This document shows positions 30,342-40,736 of a DNA stretch of 64,000 nucleotides, piece by piece; position 1 is the first letter of the stretch; each line of letters begins with the position of its first letter. The translations under genes were made by a program, and so were the position numbers. This DNA comes from JAJEBT01 sp965214975 (lineage in GTDB: Bacteria; Pseudomonadota; Alphaproteobacteria; MPNO01; UBA830), in the NCBI GenBank assembly GCA_965214975.1, contig OZ244055.1, forward strand, positions 2,728,001 to 2,792,000, written 5' to 3'. The notes beneath the pieces are model-generated. The model had not been told where the DNA came from and searched no databases. It saw only the letters and a program-made list of their open reading frames with translations.

Positions 30342-30563
30342 CAGGCTTGCCGCACGGATCGTTTCTTGTCGTGACCGAGTGCCGGCAGCGGGCGCGGAAC
30401 CGTCTGCCGCGCGACCGAGGGCGGCTCCGTCAGATCCGGTTCACCGGTTGCCGGACAGGAAACGAGCCGTGCGGCCTGCCGCAGGATGATCCGAACCGGA
30501 CCCGGGCGAGGCTTGACGGCGTCCGGAAAGCTCCGGAACGCGCATCGGCAGGCCCTGCCGGCG
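30342..30563. other. Intergenic region between znu promoter and ispE
   Basis: About 220 bases with no convincing gene on either strand. It contains two weak hairpins: GCGTCCGG/CCGGAACGC with a six-base loop and one bulge at 30519-30541, and CGGCA/TGCCG at 30546-30560. Either could end the minus-strand ispE transcript; neither has a U-run. I see no similarity to the dispersed repeat. Confidence 0.4.
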
Positions 30564-31472
30564 TCATCCGTCGACGACGGGCGGACGGTCGGCGCGCAGC
30601 GAGGTCGCCGCCACCCACCACGAGGGACGGTTCCGCCGCAGCTCCGCGGCGGCTTCGGACGCCGCGGGAAGATCCCGGAAGATCCCGAAACAGCTCGCGC
30701 CGCTTCCCGACATGCGCGCGAGCAGGCAGCCCCGCAGGCGCCCGAGGGATCCGAGCGCCTCCGGAATCCCGGGCGCCAGCGTCGCCGCGGATTCGACGAG
30801 ATCGTTTCGCAGACCCGCGAGCCGCGCGACCATCTCGTCGAGGTCGGCCGGCGGCGTCCACGCGGCCGGCGCCGACCAGGCCCCGGTGCGGGCGCCGAAC
30901 GCCGCCGCCGTCGAAACCGCCGTGCCGGGGTTGGCGAGCACCAGCCCGCAGTCCGGCAGGGCGGGCTGGACGGCGACCACCTCCCCCTTCCCGGAAACGA
31001 GCGCCGGCAGACCCGTGAGGCAGGCCGGGATGTCCGCGCCGAAGCGCGCGCCGAACCCCGCGAGATCGCGGTCGGAGGCCGGCAGCCTCCACAGACGGGC
31101 CAGCAGACGGAGGGCGGCGGCGGCGTCGGACGACCCTCCGCCGAGCCCGGACGCGACGGGAAGGTTCTTCTCGAGACGCAGCCGCGCCCCCGTCGGCACG
31201 CCCCATCTGCTCCGGGTGGCGCGCGCCACGCGGATCACGAGATTGTCGTCCGGATCCGGCGGCAGGTGGTCGGCGAACGCGCCCGTCGTCTCGAGAGTCA
31301 GGGCGGAATCGGAAACCGCCTCCAGCCGGTCCGACAGCCGGGCGAAACCGAACAGGCTGTCAAGCGCGTGGTGGCCGTCGGGGCGGCGGCCCGTGACGTG
31401 CAGAAAGAGGTTGAGCTTGGCCGGCGCCTCGACAGCGGCCGACGCGCCTTGCGCCCGGACCGGAAGACTCAG
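30564..31472 (-). CDS. ispE: 4-diphosphocytidyl-2-C-methyl-D-erythritol kinase, apparent CTG start
   Basis: A 302-residue GHMP kinase of the MEP isoprenoid pathway. It has VEAPAKLNLFLHVTGRRPDG (residues 14-33), the ATP loop LPVASGLGGGSSDAAAAL near the middle, FGADIPACL, and the GSGASCFGIF motif 3. No ATG, GTG or TTG exists in frame close to the conserved N-terminus. The best candidate is CTG at 31470-31472, which overlaps the upstream stop as CTGA and has GGAG 8 bases ahead. A 5' base error is the alternative. Frame and function are certain; the start is not. Confidence 0.88.
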   Translation of the reverse strand: MSLPVRAQGASAAVEAPAKLNLFLHVTGRRPDGHHALDSLFGFARLSDRLEAVSDSALTLETTGAFADHLPPDPDDNLVIRVARATRSRWGVPTGARLRLEKNLPVASGLGGGSSDAAAALRLLARLWRLPASDRDLAGFGARFGADIPACLTGLPALVSGKGEVVAVQPALPDCGLVLANPGTAVSTAAAFGARTGAWSAPAAWTPPADLDEMVARLAGLRNDLVESAATLAPGIPEALGSLGRLRGCLLARMSGSGASCFGIFRDLPAASEAAAELRRNRPSWWVAATSLRADRPPVVDG

Positions 31473-33193
31473 CTGTCGTTCTCCGTGTCCGCCAGGCCGC
31501 GCAGGATCTTCTCCCGGATCGCCGGCACGATCTCCGCTTCCGGTTCCAAGGACAGGGCGCGGCGCCACTGGATGCGGGCTTCGCGGTGCCGCCCGACCCG
31601 CCAGTAGGCGTCGCCGAGATGGTCGTTGATGACGGGATCCCGGGACATCAGCTCGACGGCCCGCTCGAGGTGGCGGACGGCCTCCGGGAAGTTCTTCATC
31701 CGGTAGAACGCCCACCCGAGGCTGTCGACGATGTAGCCCGAGTCGGGCCGCTGCCTGACCGCCCGCTCGAGCATTCCGAGCGCCCGTTCGAGGTTGACCC
31801 CCTGATCGACCCACGAATACCCCAGATAGTTGAGCACGAGAGGCTGGTCCGGCCGCAGCCGGAGCGCATGCTCGAGGTCGCGCTCGGCGCGGTCCCATCT
31901 CTTCGCGCGTTCCAGCGCCATCCCGCGCTTGAACAGGAGCTGCCAGTGTCCGCTCCCGACCGTGCCGAGGCTCTCGATGGCGCGCCCGTAGGCTTCGGCC
32001 GCCCCGTCGTGGTTCCCGTTTCTGCGGTGGAGATCGCCCAGTCCGGTGAGGGCGTCGACGCGGACGACCGGGCGCCGCGCCAGCCGGCCGAGGAGTTCCA
32101 CGGCCTCTTCGGCACGCCCCATCTCCTCCAGGCTGCGCGCGATTCCGAGCTGCGCCTCGGCGTCGAAACGCGAGCCGGCGAGGGAGCCGCGGTAGACGTC
32201 GAGCGCCTGCTCGGGCCGCCCCAGGGACTCCAGGATGGCCCCGGCCATCATGTGCGCCAGGTGGAGTTCCGGATCGAGCCATCCGGCGAGACGCGCATGG
32301 GCCAGCGCGACCCGCGGGGCGCTGGCCCAGTTGACGGCGCCGGCGACGTGGAACAGGGCGACCGCGGCGCCTTCGGCCGCGTCCGAGACCGCCCGCGGGG
32401 CCGGACCGCCCCCGTCCAGCCGCTCGAGTTCCTGCCTCACGGCGATGGAATCGGGCTTCGTCTCCAGATGGGAGGCGTAGAGGTCGCGGGCCTTCGCGGG
32501 TTCGCCGGCTCTCTCGTGGAACCCGCCGATGCCCAGGACCATGTGGACCGGCAGGACGTCGGCATTGCCCGTGACGCGCAGGAAGCCGGCCCGGGCCTGC
32601 CTTGCGCGCCCCGCCTGCTCGGAAATCAGCGCCGCCTGGAAGTCGTGAAACACCCGCTGGCGCGGATCGGCCCTGACGATGGCGCCCAGGGCCGTCAGCG
32701 CCTGGTCCGTCCGCCCCCTGCCGGTCTTGGCCCAGGCGAGCAGGACGTGACGCAGCAACCGGCCGACGTCGCGGTCGGCGTAGCCCTCGAGCCGGCTCTC
32801 CGCGGCGGCCAGATCCCCCCGCCCGATCTCGGCGACCGCGGCCGCGAGGCGCGCCATCGCGGTGGGATCCGGCCCGTCCGCGATCTCCCCGGCGAGGCCC
32901 GCGGCCCGGTCGACCCTGCCGGCCGAGAGCGCCGCGAGAAACACCTGGTTGCGCAGGTGCGCGTTGCCGGGATCCGCCCCGAACGCGCGGTCGAACGCCT
33001 TCAGCGCCGCCGGAAAGTCCCCGTCCTCGCGGGCCCGCGCGCCCGCGAGGTAGCTGCCGAAGGCCGGGGCAACCTCCGGCGTCTCCGCCCGCGCGGCCGC
33101 GGTCCCGGCGAAGGCGCCGGGCGGCGGGGCCGGCCCCCCTGCGGCGAGCGCCGCGGCGAGAAGCGCCGCGGCGCCGGTAGCCGTCGGTTTCAT
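31469..33193 (-). CDS. TPR-repeat protein, probably exported
   Basis: A 574-residue protein with a signal-like N-terminus (residues 1-35, hydrophobic and Ala-rich) and many tetratricopeptide repeats from about residue 50 to the end. The clearest repeats are LNYLGYSWVDQGVNLERALGM, VDSLGWAFYRMKNFPEAVRHLERAVEL and INDHLGDAYWRVGRHREA. Similar proteins sit next to ispE in many alphaproteobacteria, and their role, perhaps envelope assembly, is unknown. I start at the ATG at 33193 rather than 12 codons earlier because the signal sequence begins there. It overlaps ispE by four bases. Confidence 0.88.
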   Translation of the reverse strand: MKPTATGAAALLAAALAAGGPAPPPGAFAGTAAARAETPEVAPAFGSYLAGARAREDGDFPAALKAFDRAFGADPGNAHLRNQVFLAALSAGRVDRAAGLAGEIADGPDPTAMARLAAAVAEIGRGDLAAAESRLEGYADRDVGRLLRHVLLAWAKTGRGRTDQALTALGAIVRADPRQRVFHDFQAALISEQAGRARQARAGFLRVTGNADVLPVHMVLGIGGFHERAGEPAKARDLYASHLETKPDSIAVRQELERLDGGGPAPRAVSDAAEGAAVALFHVAGAVNWASAPRVALAHARLAGWLDPELHLAHMMAGAILESLGRPEQALDVYRGSLAGSRFDAEAQLGIARSLEEMGRAEEAVELLGRLARRPVVRVDALTGLGDLHRRNGNHDGAAEAYGRAIESLGTVGSGHWQLLFKRGMALERAKRWDRAERDLEHALRLRPDQPLVLNYLGYSWVDQGVNLERALGMLERAVRQRPDSGYIVDSLGWAFYRMKNFPEAVRHLERAVELMSRDPVINDHLGDAYWRVGRHREARIQWRRALSLEPEAEIVPAIREKILRGLADTENDS

Positions 33194-33277
33194 GTCCGCG
33201 TCATCCGATCCGCCCGCACTGCGCCGCACTATACCAACCCGGCGCGGTCTCCGCCCGAAGCGGCCGGACCGCCGCGG

Positions 33278-33914
33278 TCAGCCGAGCCTCGTGCCAAACT
33301 CCCGCACCGCGGCGGCCGGCCCGTCCGCGAAACCCCACACCCCCGACGCCACGGCCACGAAATCCGCGCCGGCCTCGGCGAGCCCCCGGCAGTTGTCCGC
33401 GGTGATGCCGCCGACGGCGACGCACGGCACGGTGACCATTTCCTGCCACCAGGACAGGATCCCCGGATCCGCCGGCGTCGCCGCGGCCTTGGTGGGCGAC
33501 GGAAAGAAGGCGCCGAACGCGACGTAGTCCGCGCCGGCCTCGCAGGCGTCGAGAGCGAGATCCCGCGAGGCCTTGCAGGTGACGCCGACGACGGCGTCCG
33601 GGCCCACCGCGGCGCGCGCCTCGGCGCAGGGCGCGTCCTCCTGGCCGACATGCACCCCGTCGCACCCGGACTCCGCGGCGAGATCGGCGCGGTCGTTGAG
33701 GACGAACGCCACCCCGCGCTCCTGGGCGACCGGACGGAGGGCGTCGCAGGCGCGGCGGATCCCGTCGTCGTCCGCGTCCTTGAGGCGCAGCTGCACGCAG
33801 GCCACCGGCCCGGCGTCGAGCGCGGACGACAGGACGCCGGCGAACGCGGCCGGGCCGCCGTCGAGTCGCGGCGGCGTGATCAGGTAGAGCTGGCAGCGTC
33901 CGGCGGGAATGCGG

Positions 33915-33918
<4 letters not shown>
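33278..33918 (-). CDS. thiE: Thiamine phosphate synthase, 5' end irregular
   Basis: ThiE joins the thiazole and pyrimidine phosphates to make thiamine phosphate. The barrel is clear: CQLYLITPPRL, VQLRLKDADD, VLNDRADLAAESGCDGVHVGQ, CKASRDLALDA, GAFFPSPTK and AVGGITADN. However, no ATG, GTG or TTG precedes CQLYLITPPRL in frame. A GTG at 33916-33918 overlaps the aldolase stop as GTGA, the usual junction here, but is in another frame and hits a stop after 12 codons. Either one base is missing or extra near 33893-33905, or translation starts at ATT (33908-33910). The next in-frame GTG (33805) would delete strand 1. Confidence 0.8.
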
Positions 33919-34835
<917 letters not shown>

Positions 34836-35047
34836 GCTCCGCTGCTCCGTCTCGCGGGAACGTCCGTGCCCCGCGCCCGCCGTCCATAGCGCAGGGAGGC
34901 GGCGGTTTCAAGGCGACGGCGTCCGGTCGCGGGACTGCCCCGCGCTCGCCGGTCGCGGCCGTTCCGGGCCGCGTTCGGACGGTTCGGGGTGTGGCGGCCG
35001 GTGCGCGACGGCCCGGTTCGCGGGCTCGCGGCCTTGGGTTCGGGCGG

Positions 35048-35142
35048 TCCGCCGGCTCCGAGGGCGCCACCAGTCGGCCGGATCCGGTTCGGACGCCGTC
35101 ACCCGGGCGACCGGGCCGGTCCGGAACCGCGGCGCGGGATCG
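35048..35142 (+). repeat. Dispersed intergenic repeat, copy B
   Basis: These 95 bases match the reverse complement of 26954-27049 (copy A) with about 13 mismatches and one indel, by eye. They sit between the aldolase start (34835) and the end of the 35155-35592 gene, 13 bases from its stop codon. Sequence further left (about 34925-35047) shows looser similarity to copy A. The rest of the 34836-35154 gap holds nothing I recognise. Confidence 0.65.
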
Positions 35143-35154
35143 TCCCGCGTCCGG

Positions 35155-35592
35155 TCACCGCCGGAACCGGGCGAGGAACTCCCGGCAGGCCTCGCCGGCG
35201 TCGTCGACCCGCCCGAGATCGAGGACGGGCCCGGTCGGCCCGTTCACCCTCGCCCCGAGCGTCCGGGCGGCGCCGGCGACCTCGCGGAGGGCGCCGTCCG
35301 GCCCGTCGAGGCGAATCCAGCGGGCCCCGGCGTGGAGGGCCTCGATCGCCGCGGCCGCGTCGTCGCCGCAGTCGAGAAGCCCCTCCCAGTCCGCCGGCCC
35401 GGGCCTTTCGGCAAGCGCCTCCAGAATGCCGAGAAACCACCCCGCGCCGGCCTGGCCGGCCGCCGCGGGGGTGCTCGAGACCACGACGCCCGTTCCGGCG
35501 GCCGCGCGGAGGACGGCCTCCGCCTGGGCGAGCGAATGCACGACGAAGACCGGGCGGTCGCCGCCCGTCGTCGCGCGGCTCCGCCGGAGCAT
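35155..35592 (-). CDS. Conserved hypothetical protein, possible TIM-barrel fragment fold
   Basis: A 145-residue protein I recall only as a hypothetical next to fba in related bacteria. It reads as alternating strands and helices: RPVFVVHSLAQAEAVLRAAAG, TGVVVSSTPAAAGQAGAGWF, EGLLDCGDDAAAAIEALHAG, ARWIRLDGPDG. This is like part of an aldolase-type barrel, with a possible anion-binding GAGWF loop, but no catalytic motif is certain. The ATG at 35590-35592 is preferred; two others lie 7 and 10 codons upstream, inside the zapA promoter. Divergent from the zapA operon. Confidence 0.65.
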   Translation of the reverse strand: MLRRSRATTGGDRPVFVVHSLAQAEAVLRAAAGTGVVVSSTPAAAGQAGAGWFLGILEALAERPGPADWEGLLDCGDDAAAAIEALHAGARWIRLDGPDGALREVAGAARTLGARVNGPTGPVLDLGRVDDAGEACREFLARFRR

Positions 35593-35615
35593 GCCGGTCC
35601 GCAGCGTGGCCATGT

Positions 35616-35644
35616 TTGACATTGTCCGCGCCGCCGCCCTATCT
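35616..35644 (+). promoter_or_regulatory. Sigma-70-like promoter of the zapA operon
   Basis: A perfect TTGACA -35 (35616-35621), a 17-base spacer and a CTATCT -10 (35639-35644) lie 43 bases upstream of the GTG at 35687. This is the closest match to the sigma-70 consensus in the window. It would drive the coiled-coil gene, zapA, fau and perhaps the ymdB-like gene. Confidence 0.6.
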
Positions 35645-35686
35645 TGCAAACCGTTCGTGGAATCCACGCGTTGGGCGGGAGATCTC

Positions 35687-35908
35687 GTGTCGGAACTGTC
35701 CGAGGCCAGAACCAGACTCGAGCGCGCGGTCGCCGCTCTCGAGGACTCGGTGCGGGAAGCGGCGGGACGGGCCCGGGACGCCGGTGCGCTCGAGGCCGAA
35801 TGCGCCGAGATCCGGGCGCGCTGCGGGCAGCTGGAACGCCATGTGGCCGACGTCGCCGAGCGGCTGGATGCGGTGATCGCCAAGGTCGGCGCGCTGCTGG
35901 ACCGCTGA
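35687..35908 (+). CDS. Small coiled-coil protein upstream of zapA (DUF4164-like)
   Basis: A 73-residue protein that is helical throughout with heptad spacing (SELSEARTRLERAVAALEDS ... ERLDAVIAKVGALLDR), with no signal or membrane segment. Small coiled-coil genes of the DUF4164 kind commonly precede zapA in alphaproteobacteria. Function unknown; a cell-division role is guilt by association. The GTG at 35687 has GGGAG 6 bases upstream, which decides the start. The zapA start lies one base after its stop. Confidence 0.7.
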   Translation: MSELSEARTRLERAVAALEDSVREAAGRARDAGALEAECAEIRARCGQLERHVADVAERLDAVIAKVGALLDR

Positions 35909-35909
35909 C

Positions 35910-36263
35910 GTGGCCGAGGTCCGCATCACCGTCGACGGACGCGACTACCGTCTGGCCTGCGACGAGGGCGAGCAGAACCGCATCGTCGCGCTCGCCGGGA
36001 CGCTCGACGAGCGGGTCGGCCTGCTCGCCGCCCGCGAGAACCGCGCCGGCGCCTCCCAGATCCTGGTCATGGCGGCGCTCATGCTCGCCGCCGACCTCGA
36101 CGACGCCCGCGCCGGGCTGGAGACCGAGCGCGAGCGCGCGGACGCCGCCGAGAGACGCCTCGGGGAACAGGCCCGGACCGCCAGGGACGTGGAAGCGGCC
36201 GCCGGCCGCATCGAGGAACTGTCCGGCCTGCTCGGCGCGGCCGCCGCGGCGGACCGGCCGTGA
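35910..36263 (+). CDS. zapA: Cell division protein ZapA
   Basis: A 117-residue FtsZ-ring-associated protein. The N-terminal globular half has VRITVDGRDYRLACDEGEQNRIVALAGTLDER-like strands and helix, the region that binds FtsZ, followed by QILVMAALMLAADLDDA and a C-terminal coiled coil for tetramerisation. The start is GTG at 35910, one base after the preceding stop. It overlaps the cyclo-ligase gene by four bases (GTGA). Confidence 0.9.
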   Translation: MAEVRITVDGRDYRLACDEGEQNRIVALAGTLDERVGLLAARENRAGASQILVMAALMLAADLDDARAGLETERERADAAERRLGEQARTARDVEAAAGRIEELSGLLGAAAAADRP

Positions 36264-36919
36264 CCCCGCCCCCCGGGCCGGCGCGGGCCGACGGCGGGAC
36301 GCGGCGGGCGGCGGCACCCGCGGGCGGACGCCGGATCCCGGCCGCCAAGGAGGCCCTGCGCGCCGCCGCGGGAGAAAGGCGGGCGCGGGCGCACGCGCGG
36401 CTGCGGCGGACCGCGGGGGCGGCGCTCGCGGACCATTTCCTGGCCTCGCTGTCCGGGCGCGTCGTCCGGGGCGGGACGGCCGCGCTCTACTGGCCGATGC
36501 GGACCGAGATCGACGTCCGCCCGCTTCTCGAGGCGCTGGCCGCGGCGGGAATGCGGACCGCGCTGCCGGTCGCGGACGGTCCCGGCTCGCCGCTCGCGTT
36601 CGCGCCGTGGCGCCCGGGGGCGCCCCTTCGAAGGCACCGGTTCGGCATGCTCGAGCCCGCGGCGGGCGCGCCGGTCAGGCCCGATCTCGTGATCGTGCCG
36701 CTGCTGGCCTTCGACAGGACGGGCGCCCGCCTCGGCTACGGCGGGGGATGCTACGACCGCACGCTCTGCCGTCTTCGCGGCCAGGGTCCGGTTTTCGCCG
36801 CGGGCGCCGCCTACGCCGAACAGGAGCACGGCGCCGTGCCGGCCGCGCCGCACGACGCGCGGCTCGACGCCGTGGTCACCGAACGCGGCCCGGTGCCGGT
36901 CGACGGGCCGCGGCCGTGA
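36260..36919 (+). CDS. fau: 5-formyltetrahydrofolate cyclo-ligase
   Basis: A 219-residue enzyme that uses ATP to convert 5-formyl-THF to 5,10-methenyl-THF. The signature GARLGYGGGCYDRTL lies near residue 155, with the ALYWPMRTEIDVRPLL strand-loop and KEALRAAAGERR N-terminal basic helix of the family. The first 25 residues are Pro/Ala/Gly-rich and not conserved. GTG start overlapping the zapA stop. In many proteobacteria the 6S RNA gene separates zapA and fau; here there is no room. Confidence 0.92.
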   Translation: MTPPPGPARADGGTRRAAAPAGGRRIPAAKEALRAAAGERRARAHARLRRTAGAALADHFLASLSGRVVRGGTAALYWPMRTEIDVRPLLEALAAAGMRTALPVADGPGSPLAFAPWRPGAPLRRHRFGMLEPAAGAPVRPDLVIVPLLAFDRTGARLGYGGGCYDRTLCRLRGQGPVFAAGAAYAEQEHGAVPAAPHDARLDAVVTERGPVPVDGPRP

Positions 36920-36936
36920 CGGCGGAGCGGACCTGA

Positions 36937-37749
36937 ATGCGGATTCTCCTCTGCGGCGACGTGGTCGGGCGCGCGGGGCGCCGGGTGCTGGAGACCCGTC
37001 TTCCCGTCCTGCGGGAGCGCTACGGCGTCGACTTCGTGGTGGTCAACGGCGAGAACGCCGCGAACGGCTTCGGGATCACGCCGAAGATCTGCAGGCAGAT
37101 CCTCGCGGCCGGCGCCGATCTCGTCACCACCGGGAACCACGTCTGGGACCGCAGGGAGATCATCCCCCATTTCGCGGACGAGACCCGGCTCCTGCGGCCC
37201 GACAACTATCCCGCGGGCACTCCCGGAACCGGCGTCGCCAGGCTCTCCGACGCCGGCGGCCGGAGCCTCGTCGTCCTCCACCTGATGGGGCGGCTGTTCA
37301 TGGATCCGCTCGGCGACCCCTTCGCCGCGGTCTCGGAGATGCTCGGCACGTGGCGGCTCGGCGGCAACTGCAACGCCATCGTTCTCGATTTCCACGGCGA
37401 GGCGACCAGCGAGAAGATGGCGATGGGCCACCATGTCGACGGCCGCGTCTCCGCCGTCGTCGGCACCCACACCCACGTGCCGACCGCCGACGCCCAGATC
37501 CTTCCGGGAGGCACCGGCTACATCTCCGATCTCGGCATGTGCGGCGACTACGATTCGGTCATCGGCATCCGCAAGGAGATCAGCGTCGAGCGGTTCGTGC
37601 GCAAGATGCCGACCGCGCCCATGGATGCGGCGAAGCGGGAGGCGACGCTCTGCGGCGTTCTCGTCGACACCGACGACGCGACCGGCCTCGCCGTCGCGAT
37701 GCGCCCGGTGCGCGTCGGTGGCCGGCTGCAGGAGGCCCTGCCCGACTGA
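36937..37749 (+). CDS. TIGR00282-family metallophosphoesterase (YmdB-like)
   Basis: A 270-residue calcineurin-like phosphoesterase of the YmdB group, reported to hydrolyse 2',3'-cyclic nucleotides. Metal-ligand motifs appear in order: LLCGDVVGRAGRR, VNGENAANGFGI, TTGNHVWDRREI, VLDFHGEATSEKMAMGHHVDG and GTHTHVPTADAQIL. It lies 17 bases after fau. The physiological target in Gram-negatives is not known. Confidence 0.92.
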   Translation: MRILLCGDVVGRAGRRVLETRLPVLRERYGVDFVVVNGENAANGFGITPKICRQILAAGADLVTTGNHVWDRREIIPHFADETRLLRPDNYPAGTPGTGVARLSDAGGRSLVVLHLMGRLFMDPLGDPFAAVSEMLGTWRLGGNCNAIVLDFHGEATSEKMAMGHHVDGRVSAVVGTHTHVPTADAQILPGGTGYISDLGMCGDYDSVIGIRKEISVERFVRKMPTAPMDAAKREATLCGVLVDTDDATGLAVAMRPVRVGGRLQEALPD

Positions 37750-37849
37750 GGCGCGCCCGCGTCCCTGCCCCATTCCGGCCACATTGACGCCGTAGCATCG
37801 GCGGACGCGAACGCCCGCAACGGCCCGGAAACATCGCGACGGAGAGAAG

Positions 37850-38596
37850 ATGGCAGGCCATTCCAAGTACAAGAACATCATGTACCGCAAGGGCGCCCAG
37901 GACCGGAAGCGCGCCCGGGTCTTCACCAAGATCATCCGCGAGCTGGCCACCGCGGCGCGCGCCGGCGCCGACCTCGACGCCAACCCGCGGCTTCGCGCGG
38001 CCGTCGCCGCGGCCAAGGCCGCCAACATGGGCAAGGACACCATGGAACGCGCGATCTCGCGCGGCGCGGGCGGCGGAGACGGCGAGCAGTACGAGGAGAT
38101 CCGCTACGAGGGCTACGGGCCGGGCGGGGTCGCGGTCATCGTCCAGGCCCTGACCGACAACCGCAACCGGACCGCGAGCGAGATCCGCGCCGCCTTCAGC
38201 AGGCACGGCGGGAATCTGGGCGAAACCAACAGCGTCGGCTTCATGTTCGAGCGGGTCGGGCAGATCTCCTATCCCCGGGAGGCGGCGTCGTCCGAGGAGA
38301 TGTTCGAGGCCGCCCTCGATGCCGGGGCCGGCGACGTCGGGTCCGGCGACGGCGACCACGAGGTGGTCTGCGGCCCCGACGACTTCGATGACGTCCGCCG
38401 ACGCCTCGAGGAGAGGTTCGGGCCGGCCGGCCGCGCCGACCTCGCCTGGCGCCCGCTGAACACCGTGCCGGTCGACGCCGACGGCGCCGAAACGCTGTTC
38501 AGGCTTCTCGATACGCTCGAGGACAACGACGACGTCCAGTCGGTCTCGGCCAATTTCGAGGTCGACGACGACGTGCTCGCGCGGCTGGCCGGCTGA
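37850..38596 (+). CDS. yebC: YebC/PmpR-family protein (TACO1 family)
   Basis: A 248-residue protein of the YebC/TACO1 family. It begins MAGHSKYKNIMYRKGAQDRK, then has the conserved ANMGKDTMERAI helix, EIRYEGYGPGGVAVIVQALTDNRNRT and the domain III ending NFEVDDDVLARL. Members were described as DNA-binding regulators next to ruvC; more recent work on the family points to relief of ribosome stalling at polyproline. Its place before ruvCAB is the usual one. Confidence 0.96.
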   Translation: MAGHSKYKNIMYRKGAQDRKRARVFTKIIRELATAARAGADLDANPRLRAAVAAAKAANMGKDTMERAISRGAGGGDGEQYEEIRYEGYGPGGVAVIVQALTDNRNRTASEIRAAFSRHGGNLGETNSVGFMFERVGQISYPREAASSEEMFEAALDAGAGDVGSGDGDHEVVCGPDDFDDVRRRLEERFGPAGRADLAWRPLNTVPVDADGAETLFRLLDTLEDNDDVQSVSANFEVDDDVLARLAG

Positions 38597-38608
38597 CGGG
38601 GACGCGCC

Positions 38609-39115
38609 ATGAGGCTGATCGGACTCGACCCCGGCCTGCGCCATACCGGATGGGGGGTCATCGACGTCGACGGAAACGCGCTGCGGCACGTCGCCAGCGG
38701 CGTGGTCTCGTCCGATGCCCGCGCGCCGATGGCGGAGCGTCTCCTGGAACTGTTCGACGGCATCGTCGACGTCGTGGCCGCGCACGACCCCGCGCAGGCG
38801 GCGATCGAGGAGACCTTCGTCAATCGCAACCCGGTCTCGACCCTCAAGCTCGGACACGCGCGGGCGGTGGTCATGCTCGCGCCGGCGCAGTCCGGGATAG
38901 CGATCTCCGAGTATTCGGCCAACCACGTCAAGAAGACCCTGGTCGGCCACGGCCACGCCGCGAAGCGGCAGGTCCAGGCGATGGTCCGGGTGCTGCTGCC
39001 GACGGCCGGCTTCGACTCGGACGACGCCGCCGACGCCCTCGCGGTGGCGATCTGCCACGCCCACAGCCGCGGTGGCGCCGGGACGCTCCGCGAAGCCGGG
39101 CACGCGGCGGCATGA
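38609..39115 (+). CDS. ruvC: Holliday junction endonuclease RuvC
   Basis: A 168-residue RNase H-fold resolvase. Catalytic acids can be placed: Asp7 in RLIGLDPGLRHTGWG, Glu in AAIEETFVNRNP, and Asp residues in DSDDAADALAVAICHAH. It cuts Holliday junctions held by RuvAB. It lies 12 bases after yebC and overlaps ruvA by four bases (ATGA). Confidence 0.97.
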   Translation: MRLIGLDPGLRHTGWGVIDVDGNALRHVASGVVSSDARAPMAERLLELFDGIVDVVAAHDPAQAAIEETFVNRNPVSTLKLGHARAVVMLAPAQSGIAISEYSANHVKKTLVGHGHAAKRQVQAMVRVLLPTAGFDSDDAADALAVAICHAHSRGGAGTLREAGHAAA

Positions 39116-39692
39116 TCGCCAGGCTCACGGGTCTCGTCGACGCCCTGAGCGCCGACAGCGTCGTCGTCGACGTCGGCGGCGTCGGCTATCTGGTCCACTG
39201 CTCGGCGCGCACCCTGTCGCGGTGCCCGGCGCCCGGCCAGCCCCTCTCGCTCCTGATCGAGACCCATGTCCGGGAGCAGCACATCCAGCTTTTCGGTTTC
39301 CTCGACGCGGCCGAGCGGGAGTGGTTCCGCAGGCTGACGACGGTCCAGGGCGTCGGCGTCAAGGTGGCGCTCGGCATCCAGTCCTCGCTGGGCGCGGACG
39401 AGCTCGCGCAGGCGGTGGTCGCCGGCGACACCCGGTCGATCGCCCGGGCCCCCGGGGTCGGCCCCAGGCTCGCCGGCCGCATCGCCACCGAACTCCGCGA
39501 AAGCGTCGGCAGGGACGCCGTCCCCGCGACGGACGGCGGGAACGCCGCCGTCGGGGACGCCGTCTCGGCGCTCGTCAATCTCGGCTACGGACGGTCCGAG
39601 GCGCATTCCGCGGTCGTCAGGGCGGCGGGCGAGCTCGGCGGGGATTCCCCGGTCGAGGATCTGGTCCGGGCCGGGCTGAGGGCGCTCGCGGC

Positions 39693-39696
<4 letters not shown>
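39112..39696 (+). CDS. ruvA: Holliday junction branch migration subunit RuvA
   Basis: A 194-residue junction-binding protein. It begins MIARLTGLVDAL, has the OB-fold segment IETHVREQHIQLFGFLDAAER, two helix-hairpin-helix units (VQGVGVKVALGI and APGVGPRLAGRIATEL) and a C-terminal RuvB-contact domain (AVSALVNLGYGRSEA). Start and stop overlap ruvC and ruvB by four bases each. Confidence 0.97.
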
Positions 39697-40722
<1,026 letters not shown>

Positions 40723-40736
<14 letters not shown>

